From Streptomyces sp. SID10853 (lineage in GTDB: Bacteria; Actinomycetota; Actinomycetes; Streptomycetales; Streptomycetaceae), in NCBI RefSeq assembly GCF_010548145.1, contig NZ_JAAGLN010000001.1, positions 1 through 64,000 of the forward strand: 64,000 nt of DNA, written 5' to 3'. A model generated the notes under the pieces. The model saw only the letters and a program-made list of their open reading frames with translations, did no database searches and was not told where the DNA came from. Within the stretch, counting starts at the first letter, position 1; every line of letters starts with the position of its first letter. The position numbers and the translations under genes are program-made. This document shows positions 1-11,250 of the stretch, in pieces.

Positions 1-1568
1 GCCTCCGTCTCGCCGTCCAGCGCCGCCGTCGGCTCATCGAGCAGCAGCAGCGGCCGGTCGGCGAGGAACGCCCGCGCCAGCGCGAGCCGTTGCCGCTGCC
101 CGGCCGAGAGCCCGGCGCCGCCCTCACCGAGGACCGTCTCGGCCCCGTCGGGCAGCGCGGCGACGAACTCGTACGCCCCGGCGTCCCGCAGCGCGCTGTG
201 CACCGCGGACCCATCGGCTCCGGGACGCGCCAGCCGTACGTTCTCCGCGATCGTCCCCGCAAAGAGATACGGCTGCTGCGGCACCCAGGCGATCTGCTCG
301 CGCCACCGCTCGGGGGAGAGCGAGGCCAGTTCGACAGCGGCGCCCCGGCCCTCTCCGGCCTGCCCGGCCGGCCCCGGTCCCGCCGGACCGACGAGAACCC
401 GCCCCTCGTCCGGGGTCGCGAAGCCCAGCAGGACATGGAGCAGCGTCGACTTCCCGACGCCGCTCGGCCCGGTGACCGCGACCGTCTCGCCGGCCTCGAC
501 CACCAGCGAAGCCGACTCCAGCGAAGGCTCCGTACGGCCGGGATGGCGCACCGTCACCCGGTCCAGCTCCAGCCGGAGCGAGTCCGGCACCTCAGCCGTC
601 CCTGCCGTCGGCAGCGGTGTCTCCAGCACCGCGAAGATCTCCTCGGCGGCCGAGAGCCCCTCGGCCGCGGCGTGGTACTGGGCGCCCACCTGCCGCAGCG
701 GCAGATACGCCTCGGGTGCCAGCACCAGGATCACCAGACCCGTGTACAGGTCCAGCTCCCCCTTGACGAGCCGCAGCCCGATACCGACAGCGACCAGCGC
801 CACCGACAGGGTCGCCAGCAACTCCAGCGCGAACGACGACAGAAAGGCGATCCGCAGCGTCCGCAGTGTCGCCTTCCGGTACTCGTCGGTGATGGTCCTG
901 ATCGACTCGGCCTGCGCCTTGGCCCGCCCGAACACCTTCAGCGTCGGCAGACCGGCCACCACATCGAGGAAGTGCCCCGACAGCCGGGAGAGCAGCCGCC
1001 ACTGACGGTCCATACGCGCCTGGGTGGCCCAGCCGATCAGCATCATGAAGACCGGGATCAGCGGCAGAGTGCCGACGATGATGGCCGCCGACACCCAGTC
1101 CTCGGTGACGACCCTGGCCAGCACCGCCACCGGCACCACCACCGCGAGCCCCAGCTGCGGGAGATAGCGCGAGAAGTAGTCGTCCAGCGCGTCGACGCCC
1201 CGGGTGGCCAGAGCGACCAGCGAACCGGTCCGCCGGCCGGTCAGCCACTGCGGCCCCAGCTCGGCGGACCGCTCCAGCAGCCGCCGTCGCAGCTCGGACT
1301 TGACCGCAGCGCTGGCCCGGTGTGCGGCCAGCTCGGTCAGCCAGGCCACCAGTCCCCGGCCGAGCGCCACCGCCACGAGCAGCAGCAGCTCGGTCCGCAG
1401 CCCTGATCCGTCCAGACCGCGCTGGAACGCCCCCACCACGACCTCGGCGATCAGCATGGCCTGGGCCACGACCAGACCCGCGCCGGCCAGTCCGAGGACC
1501 ACCACGGCGCCCAGGAAGAGGCGCGTGGCACCGGCGTACCGGAGCAGACGCGGGTCGATCGGTTTCAC
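1..1568 (-). CDS. cydD: Thiol reductant ABC exporter CydD-type subunit (partial)
   Basis: Type IV ABC exporter half that, with CydC, exports glutathione/cysteine-type thiols needed for cytochrome bd assembly. Reading right to left: six-helix membrane domain, Walker A GPSGVGKST, ABC signature LSAGQ (usually LSGGQ) and Walker B LLLLDEP just before the window edge. The start is taken as GTG at 1568, giving VKPIDPRLLRY; this start lies inside a parS-like palindrome. It follows cydB by 29 bp in the same operon. The 3' end is outside the window, so it cannot be seen whether this is a separate CydD or the N-terminal half of the CydDC fusion common in Streptomyces. Confidence 0.9.
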   Translation of the reverse strand, partial: MKPIDPRLLRYAGATRLFLGAVVVLGLAGAGLVVAQAMLIAEVVVGAFQRGLDGSGLRTELLLLVAVALGRGLVAWLTELAAHRASAAVKSELRRRLLERSAELGPQWLTGRRTGSLVALATRGVDALDDYFSRYLPQLGLAVVVPVAVLARVVTEDWVSAAIIVGTLPLIPVFMMLIGWATQARMDRQWRLLSRLSGHFLDVVAGLPTLKVFGRAKAQAESIRTITDEYRKATLRTLRIAFLSSFALELLATLSVALVAVGIGLRLVKGELDLYTGLVILVLAPEAYLPLRQVGAQYHAAAEGLSAAEEIFAVLETPLPTAGTAEVPDSLRLELDRVTVRHPGRTEPSLESASLVVEAGETVAVTGPSGVGKSTLLHVLLGFATPDEGRVLVGPAGPGPAGQAGEGRGAAVELASLSPERWREQIAWVPQQPYLFAGTIAENVRLARPGADGSAVHSALRDAGAYEFVAALPDGAETVLGEGGAGLSAGQRQRLALARAFLADRPLLLLDEPTAALDGETE

Positions 1569-1576
1569 GTGAAACA
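1561..1576. promoter_or_regulatory. parS site (ParB binding), 15/16 match
   Basis: GGTTTCACGTGAAACA differs from the bacterial parS consensus TGTTTCACGTGAAACA only at the first base. It overlaps the cydD start codon. In Streptomyces many parS sites cluster around oriC, and a second one lies at 19423, so ParB-mediated origin organisation is the likely role. Confidence 0.85.
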
Positions 1577-1597
1577 CCCTCTCCTGGTGGGCATCAG

Positions 1598-2599
1598 CTA
1601 GTGGGCATCGGCGATGTGCTGAGTGCCCAGCCGCTTGCGGAACACCCAGTACGTCCAGCCCTGGTAGAGCAGGACCAGCGGCGTCATGATGCCCGCGACC
1701 CAGGTCATGACCTTGAGCGTGTAAGGGCCGGATGCCGCGTTGTCGATCGTGAGACTCCAGGCGGCGTTGAGCGAGGACGGCATCACATCCGGCGCCAGCG
1801 AGAGGAACAGCGCGGCGACCGTCGCCGCGATGGCCACCCCCGTGAAGGCGAAGGCCCAGCCCTCCCGGGTCCTGGCGTTCATCACGAACGCCGCGACCAG
1901 CGCCGCGAGCGCCACACAGAGCGCCGTCAGTGTGGAGCTGTCGCCGCGGTCCGCCTGCAGCCAGATCAGGAAGCCCGCAGTGAGAGCCGCCGTGACGACA
2001 GCGGCCCTGGCCGCGAAGGACCTGGCCCGCACCCGGATGTCGCCCACCGTCTTGAGCGCGGTGAAAACAGCTCCGTGCAGGGTGCACAGCGCGGTGAAAG
2101 CGAACCCGCCGAGGACCCCGTAGCCGTTCAGCAGGTCCCCGAACGAACCGGCGTAGTCCTGGTGGCTGTTGACCGGCACCCCGTGGACCATGTTGGCGAA
2201 GATCAGCCCCCACAGGAACGGCAGCAGCAGCGAGGTGATGAAGAGCACCCACTCCCAGTTGCGCTGCCAGCTCTCCTCGGACCGCTTGTGGCGGTACTCG
2301 AAGGACAGCACCCGCACGATCAGCAGGACCAGGATCAGTACGAGCAGCAGATAGAAGCCGCTGAAGAAGGTGGCGTACCAGACCGGGAAGGCAGCGAACA
2401 TCGCACCTGCCGCAGTGATCAGCCACACCTCGTTCCCGTCCCAGACAGGGCCGATGATGTTGATCAGCACCCGGCGCTCGCGCCGGTCCCTGGCCAGCAG
2501 CCGGGTGAGGATCCCGACCCCGAAGTCGAAGCCCTCGAGGAAGAAGTAGCCGGTCCACAGCACGGCGATCAGCAGAAACCAGAAGTCGTTGAGGCCCAT
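1598..2599 (-). CDS. cydB: Cytochrome bd ubiquinol/menaquinol oxidase subunit II
   Basis: 333-aa multi-spanning membrane protein, the CydB half of the high-affinity terminal oxidase that works at low oxygen. It begins MGLNDFWFLLIAVLWTGYFF and has the family hallmark FLEGFDFGVG near the N-terminus, followed by the GNEVWLITAAGAMFAAFP segment. Length is normal. It sits 13 bp after cydA and 29 bp before cydD, so one cydABD transcript is expected. Confidence 0.96.
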   Translation of the reverse strand: MGLNDFWFLLIAVLWTGYFFLEGFDFGVGILTRLLARDRRERRVLINIIGPVWDGNEVWLITAAGAMFAAFPVWYATFFSGFYLLLVLILVLLIVRVLSFEYRHKRSEESWQRNWEWVLFITSLLLPFLWGLIFANMVHGVPVNSHQDYAGSFGDLLNGYGVLGGFAFTALCTLHGAVFTALKTVGDIRVRARSFAARAAVVTAALTAGFLIWLQADRGDSSTLTALCVALAALVAAFVMNARTREGWAFAFTGVAIAATVAALFLSLAPDVMPSSLNAAWSLTIDNAASGPYTLKVMTWVAGIMTPLVLLYQGWTYWVFRKRLGTQHIADAH

Positions 2600-2612
2600 G
2601 ACGTCTCTCCTC

Positions 2613-4190
2613 TCAGTACGCGAAGGTCAGGGGTTTGTCGGCGTCTTCGTCCCCGGCTCCGGACCCGCCGGGCCCACCGGAGGGGCCGCGCAGCCGCGGG
2701 TCCTTGGCGGGTGGCTGCTCGTCGGTGTCGGGGCCCATCACCGCGTACTTCTTCATCAGCCGGACGTTGATCCAGCCGAGAATCGCGTAGAGGGTGACCA
2801 GGACGATCAGCGAGATCAGCATCTCCGTCTGGGAGACACCGGGGGAGACGGAGTCAGCGGTCTTGAACAGGCCGAAGACGGCCCAGGGCTGCCGGCCCAT
2901 CTCGGTGAAGACCCAGCCGATGGAGTTGGCGATCAGCGGGAAGACCAGGGAGGCCATCCCCACCCGCCAGCCCCACTTGGTGAAGAACGGGTTCAGCTCC
3001 CGGCCCGCCGTGAGCATCAGCTTGGGCGCCTCGTCGTCGCCGGTCCGGTGCTCCGGCAGCAGCCATTTCTTCTTCCGGGTCAGCCAGAGTCCGGCGGCCG
3101 CGGCCACCGAGGCGGTGAGCCCGATCCCGATCATGAGCCGGAATCCCCAGAAGGTGACGAAGATGTTCGGCACATAGTCGTCGGGGCTGCCGCCGTACTT
3201 GGCCGCTTCGGCCTTGGCGGTCTCATGGATGCCTGGCACCGCGGTGTGGAAGTCGTCGTGGGCGAGGAAGGACAGTATCCCCGGGATCGACAGCTCGACG
3301 GAGTTGTGGCCGGCCGCCACATTGCCCACCGCGAACACGGAGAACGGGGCGGGCGCCTGGGTGTCCCACAGCGCCTCGGCGGCAGCCATCTTCATGGGCT
3401 GCTGCTCGAACATCACCTTGCCCAGCTGGTCGCCGGAGAGCGCGGTGAGGATTCCGGCGGTCACCGTCATCACCAGGCCCATACGCAGTGACGTACGCAT
3501 CATGCGGGTGCGCTTGGTATCCGTCTTGGTGCCCGCGGCCCTGGCCCGCCTGATCTTCCACAGGTGGTAGCTGGCGATACCGACGACGAAGGCACCGCCG
3601 GTGAGGAACGCCGAGGTCATGGTGTGGGTGAAGACCACCAGCGCGGTCTTCTGCGTGAGCACCCCCCAGATGTCGTTGAGGTGCGCGACACCGGTGGCCC
3701 GGTCGATGGTGTACCCGACCGGGTGCTGCATCCAGGAGTTGGCCGCCAGGATGAAGTACGCCGAGAAGGTCGTACCGACGGCCACCATCCAGATACAGGC
3801 GCAGTGGAGCTTCTTGGGCAGCTTGTCCCAGCCGAAGATCCACAGTCCGATGAAGGTCGACTCGAAGAAGAAGGCGATCAGCGCCTCCATCGCCAGCGGC
3901 GCCCCGAAGACATCACCAACGAACTTCGAGTAGTCCGACCAGTTCATCCCGAACTGGAACTCCTGGACGAGGCCGGTGGCGACCCCGATGGCCAGGTTGA
4001 TCAGCAGGAGCTTCCCCCAGAACTTCGTGGCGTGGAAGTACTTCTCCGCGCCCTTCCGCACCCAGGCGGTCTCGAAGCCCGCGGTGATCGCGGCGAGGGA
4101 GATCGTGAGGGGGACGAACAGGTAGTGGTAGACGGTGGTCAGCCCGAACTGCCAGCGCGCCAGGGTATCCGGCGACAGAGCTAGTTCCAC
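2613..4190 (-). CDS. cydA: Cytochrome bd oxidase subunit I
   Basis: 525-aa haem-bearing subunit. The GTG start at 4190 gives MELALSPDTLARWQFGLTTV, matching the usual CydA N-terminus. Haem-ligand and quinol-loop features of the family are present (LARWQFGLTTVYHYLFVPLT; GWVFTEMGRQPW). The C-terminus is a charged, Gly/Pro-rich tail typical of actinobacteria. First gene of the cyd operon; a Rex-type operator lies about 85-100 bp upstream, so redox (NADH/NAD) control is likely. Confidence 0.97.
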   Translation of the reverse strand: MELALSPDTLARWQFGLTTVYHYLFVPLTISLAAITAGFETAWVRKGAEKYFHATKFWGKLLLINLAIGVATGLVQEFQFGMNWSDYSKFVGDVFGAPLAMEALIAFFFESTFIGLWIFGWDKLPKKLHCACIWMVAVGTTFSAYFILAANSWMQHPVGYTIDRATGVAHLNDIWGVLTQKTALVVFTHTMTSAFLTGGAFVVGIASYHLWKIRRARAAGTKTDTKRTRMMRTSLRMGLVMTVTAGILTALSGDQLGKVMFEQQPMKMAAAEALWDTQAPAPFSVFAVGNVAAGHNSVELSIPGILSFLAHDDFHTAVPGIHETAKAEAAKYGGSPDDYVPNIFVTFWGFRLMIGIGLTASVAAAAGLWLTRKKKWLLPEHRTGDDEAPKLMLTAGRELNPFFTKWGWRVGMASLVFPLIANSIGWVFTEMGRQPWAVFGLFKTADSVSPGVSQTEMLISLIVLVTLYAILGWINVRLMKKYAVMGPDTDEQPPAKDPRLRGPSGGPGGSGAGDEDADKPLTFAY

Positions 4191-4273
4191 GTCGTCACTC
4201 TCCTTACGTGGCCGGGGTCACAGCGGTTTTCTGTCCCTTTGGTCCCACACAGCCCGGAAGAAAAAGGACGCGC

Positions 4274-4290
4274 TTGTGAAAGCGTTCACA
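4274..4290. promoter_or_regulatory. Rex-type operator upstream of cydA
   Basis: TTGTGAAAGCGTTCACA is a dyad matching the Rex operator pattern (TTGTGAA-N-TTCACA). A further TTCACAA half-site follows at 4291-4297, partly doubling the site. Rex represses cydABCD in Streptomyces coelicolor when NADH/NAD is low; the same control is inferred here from site and position. Confidence 0.8.
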
Positions 4291-4330
4291 TTCACAAGCA
4301 ATAGTACGAAAGCACTTCGGGCATGACGAA

Positions 4331-4357
4331 GGCGGGGTACCCCCCGGGCACCCCGCC
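4331..4357 (-). terminator. Hairpin downstream of hisC
   Basis: GGCGGGGT at 4331-4338 pairs with ACCCCGCC at 4350-4357, a short distance past the hisC stop. There is no T-tract, as is usual for Streptomyces terminators. It would separate hisC from the cyd operon promoter. Confidence 0.5.
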
Positions 4358-4384
4358 TGTCCGAACCCCGTACGGAAAGACCTC

Positions 4385-5464
4385 TCAGAGCTCCTTGCGG
4401 AAGGCCGCCGCCGCCTGGAGGAAGAGGTCGTTGCCCTCGGTCTCGCCGATGGTGATCCGTGCACCCTCGCCCGCGAAGGGGCGCACCATCACTCCGGCCT
4501 TCTCACAGGCCGCCGCGAAGTCGGCGGTGCGCTCGCCCAGCCGGAGCCATACGAAGTTGGCCTGCGTCTCCGGCACGGTCCAGCCCTGGCCGACCAGCCC
4601 CTCGTACACCCGGTTCCGCTCCGCGACCAGCGACCCGACCCGGCCCCACAGCTCGTCCTCGGCCCGCAGGGACGCGACCGCGGCGTCCTGCCCCAGCTGG
4701 CTCACCCCGAACGGCACCGCCGTCTTGCGCAGCGCGGCCGCGACCGGCTCATGGGCGATGGCGAAGCCGACCCGCAACCCGGCGAGCCCGTAGGCCTTGG
4801 AGAACGTCCGCAGCACCGCCACATTGGGCCGGTCCCGGTACAGCTCGACACCGTCGGGCACATCGGTGTCCCGGTTGAACTCCCGGTACGCCTCGTCCAG
4901 GACCACCAGGACGTCGGACGGCACCTGGTCGAGGAAGCGTTCCAGCGCGGCCCTGCGGACCACGGTCCCGGTCGGGTTGTTCGGGTTGCAGACGAAGATC
5001 AGCCGGGTGCGCTCGGTGATCGCGGCCGCCATCGCGTCCAGATCGTGCACATCGCCGGAGTCCAGCGGCACCTGCACCGGGGTCGCCCCGCTGATGCGCG
5101 TGATGATCGGGTACGCCTCGAACGACCGCCAGGCGTACATCACCTCGTCGCCTGGGCCGGAGGTGATCTGGATCAGCGACTGGGCGACGCCGCTCGACCC
5201 GGTGCCGGTCGCCAGGTGCGAGACCGGCACCCCGAAGCGCTCGGCCAGCTCGTTCATCAGGGCGGTGCACGCCAAGTCCGGGTACCGGTTGAAGGTCCCG
5301 GCAGCGGCGAGCGCGCTCTCCATCACACCCGGCAGCGGCGGATAGGGGTTCTCGTTGGAGGACAGCTTGTAGGCGACCGGGCCGCCCGCGGCGGCCGGCC
5401 TGCCCGGAACGTACGCGGGAATGCCGTCCAGCGCGGCGCGCAGCTTGGGGCTCTTCTGGCTCAC
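4385..5464 (-). CDS. hisC: Histidinol-phosphate aminotransferase
   Basis: 359-aa class I/II PLP aminotransferase that converts imidazole acetol-phosphate and glutamate to histidinol-phosphate in histidine synthesis (broader aromatic aminotransferase use is possible). Seen: substrate/cofactor motifs [17 protein letters not shown] and [14 protein letters not shown] with the PLP lysine. The GTG start at 5464 was chosen because GAGGAGG stands directly upstream and it gives [12 protein letters not shown]; the open frame extends to 5701 without a good ribosome site. Monocistronic, between the cyd operon and a divergent LacI-type gene. Confidence 0.92.
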   Translation of the reverse strand: MSQKSPKLRAALDGIPAYVPGRPAAAGGPVAYKLSSNENPYPPLPGVMESALAAAGTFNRYPDLACTALMNELAERFGVPVSHLATGTGSSGVAQSLIQITSGPGDEVMYAWRSFEAYPIITRISGATPVQVPLDSGDVHDLDAMAAAITERTRLIFVCNPNNPTGTVVRRAALERFLDQVPSDVLVVLDEAYREFNRDTDVPDGVELYRDRPNVAVLRTFSKAYGLAGLRVGFAIAHEPVAAALRKTAVPFGVSQLGQDAAVASLRAEDELWGRVGSLVAERNRVYEGLVGQGWTVPETQANFVWLRLGERTADFAAACEKAGVMVRPFAGEGARITIGETEGNDLFLQAAAAFRKEL

Positions 5465-5670
5465 AGCGGGTCCTCCTCGACTCGGATGCACCCACCCTAT
5501 GAGGAGCGGCGCCCGGGACGAATGCCGGGCGCCGATGGGGGGCGTACTGGCGGACATGGCGTGCGCCCATGGCTCGCGCCGTGGCGCGCGTCGCCCGAAG
5601 AGGTGAGTTGAGACCTCATCGCAACATCGGCCATGGGCCAGGTACATGCCCGCCGACACCCGAGACTCCT

Positions 5671-5700
5671 TTGACAAGGCCCCCAAATCCCCTGTATTCA
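5671..5700 (+). promoter_or_regulatory. Candidate sigma-70-type promoter for the LacI-family gene
   Basis: TTGACA at 5671-5676 and TATTCA at 5695-5700 are separated by 18 bp, a good HrdB-type match, about 100 bp before the ATG at 5800. The 335-bp gap between hisC and this gene also contains palindromic AT-richer sequence (GATGTTAAATGATCATG) that could bind the LacI regulator itself. Confidence 0.5.
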
Positions 5701-5799
5701 AAGGCGATTGATGTTAAATGATCATGCAGAAACGTGCCTGTCAACGCATGCATATGCGCCCCGCCCAACCACCCTTCATCGCCCTACTATCGGCTCGCC

Positions 5800-6921
5800 A
5801 TGACAGCAGCAGGGAAGCACCAGGTGAGCCGGGCGGAGACTCCCCGCAGGGCCAACCGGCAAGGACGAGCGGGCATCCGGGACGTGGCCGCCGCAGCCGG
5901 TGTGTCCATCACGACCGTCTCCGACGCGCTCAACGGCAAGGGCAGGCTCCCGGACGCCACCCGCCGCCATGTCCGCGAGGTCGCCGACCGGCTGGGCTAC
6001 CGCCCTTCCGCCGCGGCCCGAACCCTCCGTACCGGAAAGTCCGGCCTCATCGGCCTGACCGTCACCACGTACGGGGATGAACCTTTCACCTTCACCGAAT
6101 TCGCGTACTTCGCCGAGATGGCCAGAGCCGCCACCTCCGCCGCGCTCGCACGCGGCTATGCCCTCGTCATCCTCCCCGCGACCTCGCGCCACAGCGCGGT
6201 CGACGTCTGGTCGAACGTCGCCCTCGACGGCACCGTAGTCATCGACCCCTCCGACCACGACCCCGTCGTCACCGAACTCGTACGCCAAGGGCTCCCCGTC
6301 GTGTCCGACGGCCGCCCCGCGAGCACCCTGCCCGTCACGGCCTGGGTCGACAACGACCACGAGGCCGCGGTCCTCGATCTGCTCGACCATCTCGCCGCCG
6401 CCGGGGCCCGCCGCATCGGGCTGCTGACCGGCACCACGACCGACACCTACACCCGGCTCTCCACCACCGCGTATCTGCGCTGGTGCGAGCGGGTCGGGCA
6501 GGACCCGGTGTACGAGTCCTACCCCGCCCACGACCCGTGCGCGGGCGCCGTCGCCGCGGACCGCCTGCTCGCCCGCCCGGACCGTCCGGACGCCGTCTAC
6601 GGGCTCTTCGACCCCAACGGCACCGATCTGCTGGCGGCGGCACGGCGGTACGGCCTTCGGGTGCCGGAGGATCTGCTGCTGGTCTGCTGCAGCGAATCCA
6701 CCGTGTACGCCAGCACCGAGCCGCCCATCACGACCCTCTCGCTCAAGCCCCGCCGGATCGGCACGGCCGTGATCCAGTTACTCATCGACGCCATCGAAGG
6801 CATCAACGAGGACCACCCGGTCGAGCAGGTGATACCGACCGAACTCATCGTCCGGACTTCATCGCAGCGGCGCCCGCCGCGCACCACGGTCAGCGCACCC
6901 CGCTCACCGGCACCGGACTGA
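5800..6921 (+). CDS. LacI-family transcriptional regulator
   Basis: 373-aa repressor. After about 20 residues comes the LacI helix-turn-helix (IRDVAAAAGVSITTVSDALN) and hinge (LGYRPSAAARTLR), then a periplasmic-binding-protein-like ligand domain (residues about 85-350). ATG 5800 (MTAAGKHQV) was chosen over an upstream in-frame start because it places the HTH at the normal distance. No sugar genes lie next to it, so the ligand is not predictable; it may be a global or developmental LacI regulator as in the matching region of other streptomycetes. Confidence 0.88.
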   Translation: MTAAGKHQVSRAETPRRANRQGRAGIRDVAAAAGVSITTVSDALNGKGRLPDATRRHVREVADRLGYRPSAAARTLRTGKSGLIGLTVTTYGDEPFTFTEFAYFAEMARAATSAALARGYALVILPATSRHSAVDVWSNVALDGTVVIDPSDHDPVVTELVRQGLPVVSDGRPASTLPVTAWVDNDHEAAVLDLLDHLAAAGARRIGLLTGTTTDTYTRLSTTAYLRWCERVGQDPVYESYPAHDPCAGAVAADRLLARPDRPDAVYGLFDPNGTDLLAAARRYGLRVPEDLLLVCCSESTVYASTEPPITTLSLKPRRIGTAVIQLLIDAIEGINEDHPVEQVIPTELIVRTSSQRRPPRTTVSAPRSPAPD

Positions 6922-7092
6922 ACACCGCAATAGGCATGAAACGGGCGGCCGGGCGGCAGGCCGTCCGGATTCAGCACCCCTGGTGCGTCACAGAGTGCCA
7001 GTCGCATTCCTATGATGGGCGCACGACACCGCGGACCCCCCGACCAGGCAGGTCCGACCGGTGCACGGCGCGCGACGGTGGTGGAGGGGTCG

Positions 7093-8163
7093 ATGACTCA
7101 GGGGGCCGGTCTGGAACCCGCGATGCGGACGGCGACAGTGCGGGACTTCCGCGTACCGCCTCTGCCCGCGCCCGCGCACGTCCACGATGCCGAGCCGGCG
7201 TCGCCGTACCCCCCGGGCGATGAGCCGGACGGCTACACGCCGACCCAGCGGGACCTGCCCGTCATCAGCCGTGCCGGCGGCCCCGGTGACACGGTCGTCG
7301 TACGGACCGTGCCCGACCCCCTTCCCGCGGACGGCGAGGGGGGGCTCGGCCCGCTCTATGTCGTGGGCGACGTCCATGGATACCTCGACGAACTCCTGGC
7401 CGCCCTGTGCGCCCAGGGGCTCATCGACGCCGAGGGCAGGTGGGCCGCGGGCAACGCCCGCCTCTGGTTCCTCGGTGACTTCACCGACCGTGGCCCCGAC
7501 GGCATCGGCGTCATCGACCTCGTGATGCGGCTGTCCGCCGAGGCCGCGGCCGCGGGGGGCTACTGCAAGGCCCTCATGGGCAACCACGAGCTGCTGCTCA
7601 TCGGCGCCAAACGCTTCGGCGACACTCCGGTCAACTCCGGCGCCGGCACCGCGACCTTCCAGGCTGCCTGGCTGCTCAACGGCGGCCAGAAGGCCGACAT
7701 GGACCGGCTGCAGGACGTCCACCTCCAGTGGATGTCGCGGCTCGACGCCATGGAGCTGGAGGACGACCACCTCCTGGTGCACTCCGACACCACCGCCTAT
7801 CTCGACTACGGCGACTCCCTAGAAGCGGTCAACGACACCGTCCGCGAGACCCTGACCCGTAACGACGCCGACGAGTGCTGGGACCTGTTCCGCAAGTTCA
7901 CCAAGCGGTTCGCCTTCCGCGACGAGTCGGGGCCACAGGCCGTGCAGGAACTCCTCGGGGTCTTCGGCGGCCACCGGATCGTCCATGGTCACAGCCCCAT
8001 CCCCTATCTGCTGGGCGAGGTCGGGGGCGAGGACGGCGATGACGGTCCGCGTACCGTCATCGAAGGCCCGCATGTGTACGCGGACGGGCTCGCCGTCGCC
8101 ATGGACGGCGGTGTGACCATGGCCGGAAAGCTGCTCGTGGTGCAGCTGCCACTGGCCGACTGA
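7093..8163 (+). CDS. Metallophosphoesterase (calcineurin-like)
   Basis: 356-aa protein with the binuclear-metal phosphoesterase signature in order: GDVHG (about 101), GDFTDRG (about 134), GNHE (about 172) and a late GHS motif (HGHSPIP). Substrate unknown; members hydrolyse phosphomonoesters, diesters or nucleotides. Start ATG 7093 follows GGAGGGG. Cytosolic, no signal peptide; stands alone on its strand. Confidence 0.9.
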   Translation: MTQGAGLEPAMRTATVRDFRVPPLPAPAHVHDAEPASPYPPGDEPDGYTPTQRDLPVISRAGGPGDTVVVRTVPDPLPADGEGGLGPLYVVGDVHGYLDELLAALCAQGLIDAEGRWAAGNARLWFLGDFTDRGPDGIGVIDLVMRLSAEAAAAGGYCKALMGNHELLLIGAKRFGDTPVNSGAGTATFQAAWLLNGGQKADMDRLQDVHLQWMSRLDAMELEDDHLLVHSDTTAYLDYGDSLEAVNDTVRETLTRNDADECWDLFRKFTKRFAFRDESGPQAVQELLGVFGGHRIVHGHSPIPYLLGEVGGEDGDDGPRTVIEGPHVYADGLAVAMDGGVTMAGKLLVVQLPLAD

Positions 8164-8312
8164 TCCAGCGCACGCGAAGGCGATTTCCGGAAACCCTCTG
8201 TTACCCCGTGCCATAACAGCTCTACCATCGGGTTATCCGTAGCAGGCTCTCCTCCGTTTACGCCGACTACCCGTCAGAACGCAGGTGGTACGGCCCGACG
8301 GAGCATCGGGGG

Positions 8313-9143
8313 ATGCACATGAACAGCGCTTCGCACCTGCTGACAGAGGACCGCCCGGAGTTCGAGCGGCTCCTCGACGACGCACTGCGCACCGCACCCG
8401 ACCGGCCGGATCTGGCCGACCTGGGGCAGCGGCTCAACAGCGAGCAGCTCCGCACCATGGTGCTCGACGCCGACAGCCTGGTCACCGCGGCCGCGGCTGC
8501 CGAGTACGAGCACTTCGTGAAGGTGCGCACCGAACTGCGCACGCCCGCACCGGATTCGGTGGACGCCTCGGTCCTCGCTCCCGTCAGAGGCGGCCCGCGC
8601 ACGGGCGCGGGGCTGGCCGCCGTGCTGGCCGTACTGGCTCCGGTGCTGGCAGGCACCGCCGCCGTGATTTTTCTGCTGGTGGGCTACATACTCAAGGCGC
8701 TCAATCCGGCGCCCGCCTTCGGCAACACCATGGTCACCGCGGGCTGGTTCTTCGCGGCCCTCACCGCCGCGGCCATCCTGGCGGCGGCGATCGGCCTTCT
8801 CCTGACGGCGCTGCGCAACGGCTCGACCGAGGTGCATCCCGACACCGAGGAAGGTGACGGCGAACTCTCCGAAGAGGTCGCCCGCGCCCGGGACGCCTGG
8901 CGCCACGCCCTGGTGGAACGGGGCATCGTCCCGTTCCTGAGCGCCGCACTGGCCGATCCGAGCGTGGACCCGGCGGCCCCCGCCCCCTACCGCTCGGCGG
9001 GCCGTATCCCGAACCTCGGCTACAGCCGCCCCGACTTCGCCAGTCCTGACGAGAACGAGACGGCGGACCACGAGCGCCCCAGCTTCACCAGCCCGGACTT
9101 CAGCAGCCCGGACTTCGGCGGCCCCGACCACCCGCCGGAGTAG
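8313..9143 (+). CDS. Two-TM membrane protein, unknown function
   Basis: About 276 aa. N-terminal soluble helical part (to about residue 85), two hydrophobic helices (about 104-130 and 139-166: VLAVLAPVLAGTAAVIFLLV; AGWFFAALTAAAILAAAIGL), then an acidic cytosolic region. The C-terminus has degenerate SPDF/GPD repeats. A second ATG (8319) is possible. No enzyme motif recognised; looks like a Streptomyces-specific conserved membrane protein. Confidence 0.75.
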   Translation: MHMNSASHLLTEDRPEFERLLDDALRTAPDRPDLADLGQRLNSEQLRTMVLDADSLVTAAAAAEYEHFVKVRTELRTPAPDSVDASVLAPVRGGPRTGAGLAAVLAVLAPVLAGTAAVIFLLVGYILKALNPAPAFGNTMVTAGWFFAALTAAAILAAAIGLLLTALRNGSTEVHPDTEEGDGELSEEVARARDAWRHALVERGIVPFLSAALADPSVDPAAPAPYRSAGRIPNLGYSRPDFASPDENETADHERPSFTSPDFSSPDFGGPDHPPE

Positions 9144-9172
9144 CTCCGGGACACCGGTGGAGGAGCAGGCAG

Positions 9173-9217
9173 CCCGGCGCGCGGACCGGCCGGTACGGGA
9201 CCGGTCCGCGCGCCGGG
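9173..9217. terminator. Strong bidirectional terminator hairpin
   Basis: A perfect 17-bp stem (9173-9189 with 9201-9217, arms CCCGGCGCGCGGACCGG and its complement, 11-nt loop) lies between two convergent genes, the membrane protein and thiC, so it can end both transcripts. Confidence 0.75.
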
Positions 9218-9284
9218 GCTGGTCCCGGCGGCCCGGAACCAGCTCGCACCCCGGGGCATGCGCACCCCAGGACAGGTGGCGTGC

Positions 9285-11175
<1,891 letters not shown>

Positions 11176-11250
11176 AAAGGTGCCCCCACGCTAACGCCAA
11201 GGACCGCGCACTGAACAGAGGGCCTCCCCCGTTCTTGCGATGATCTGGCG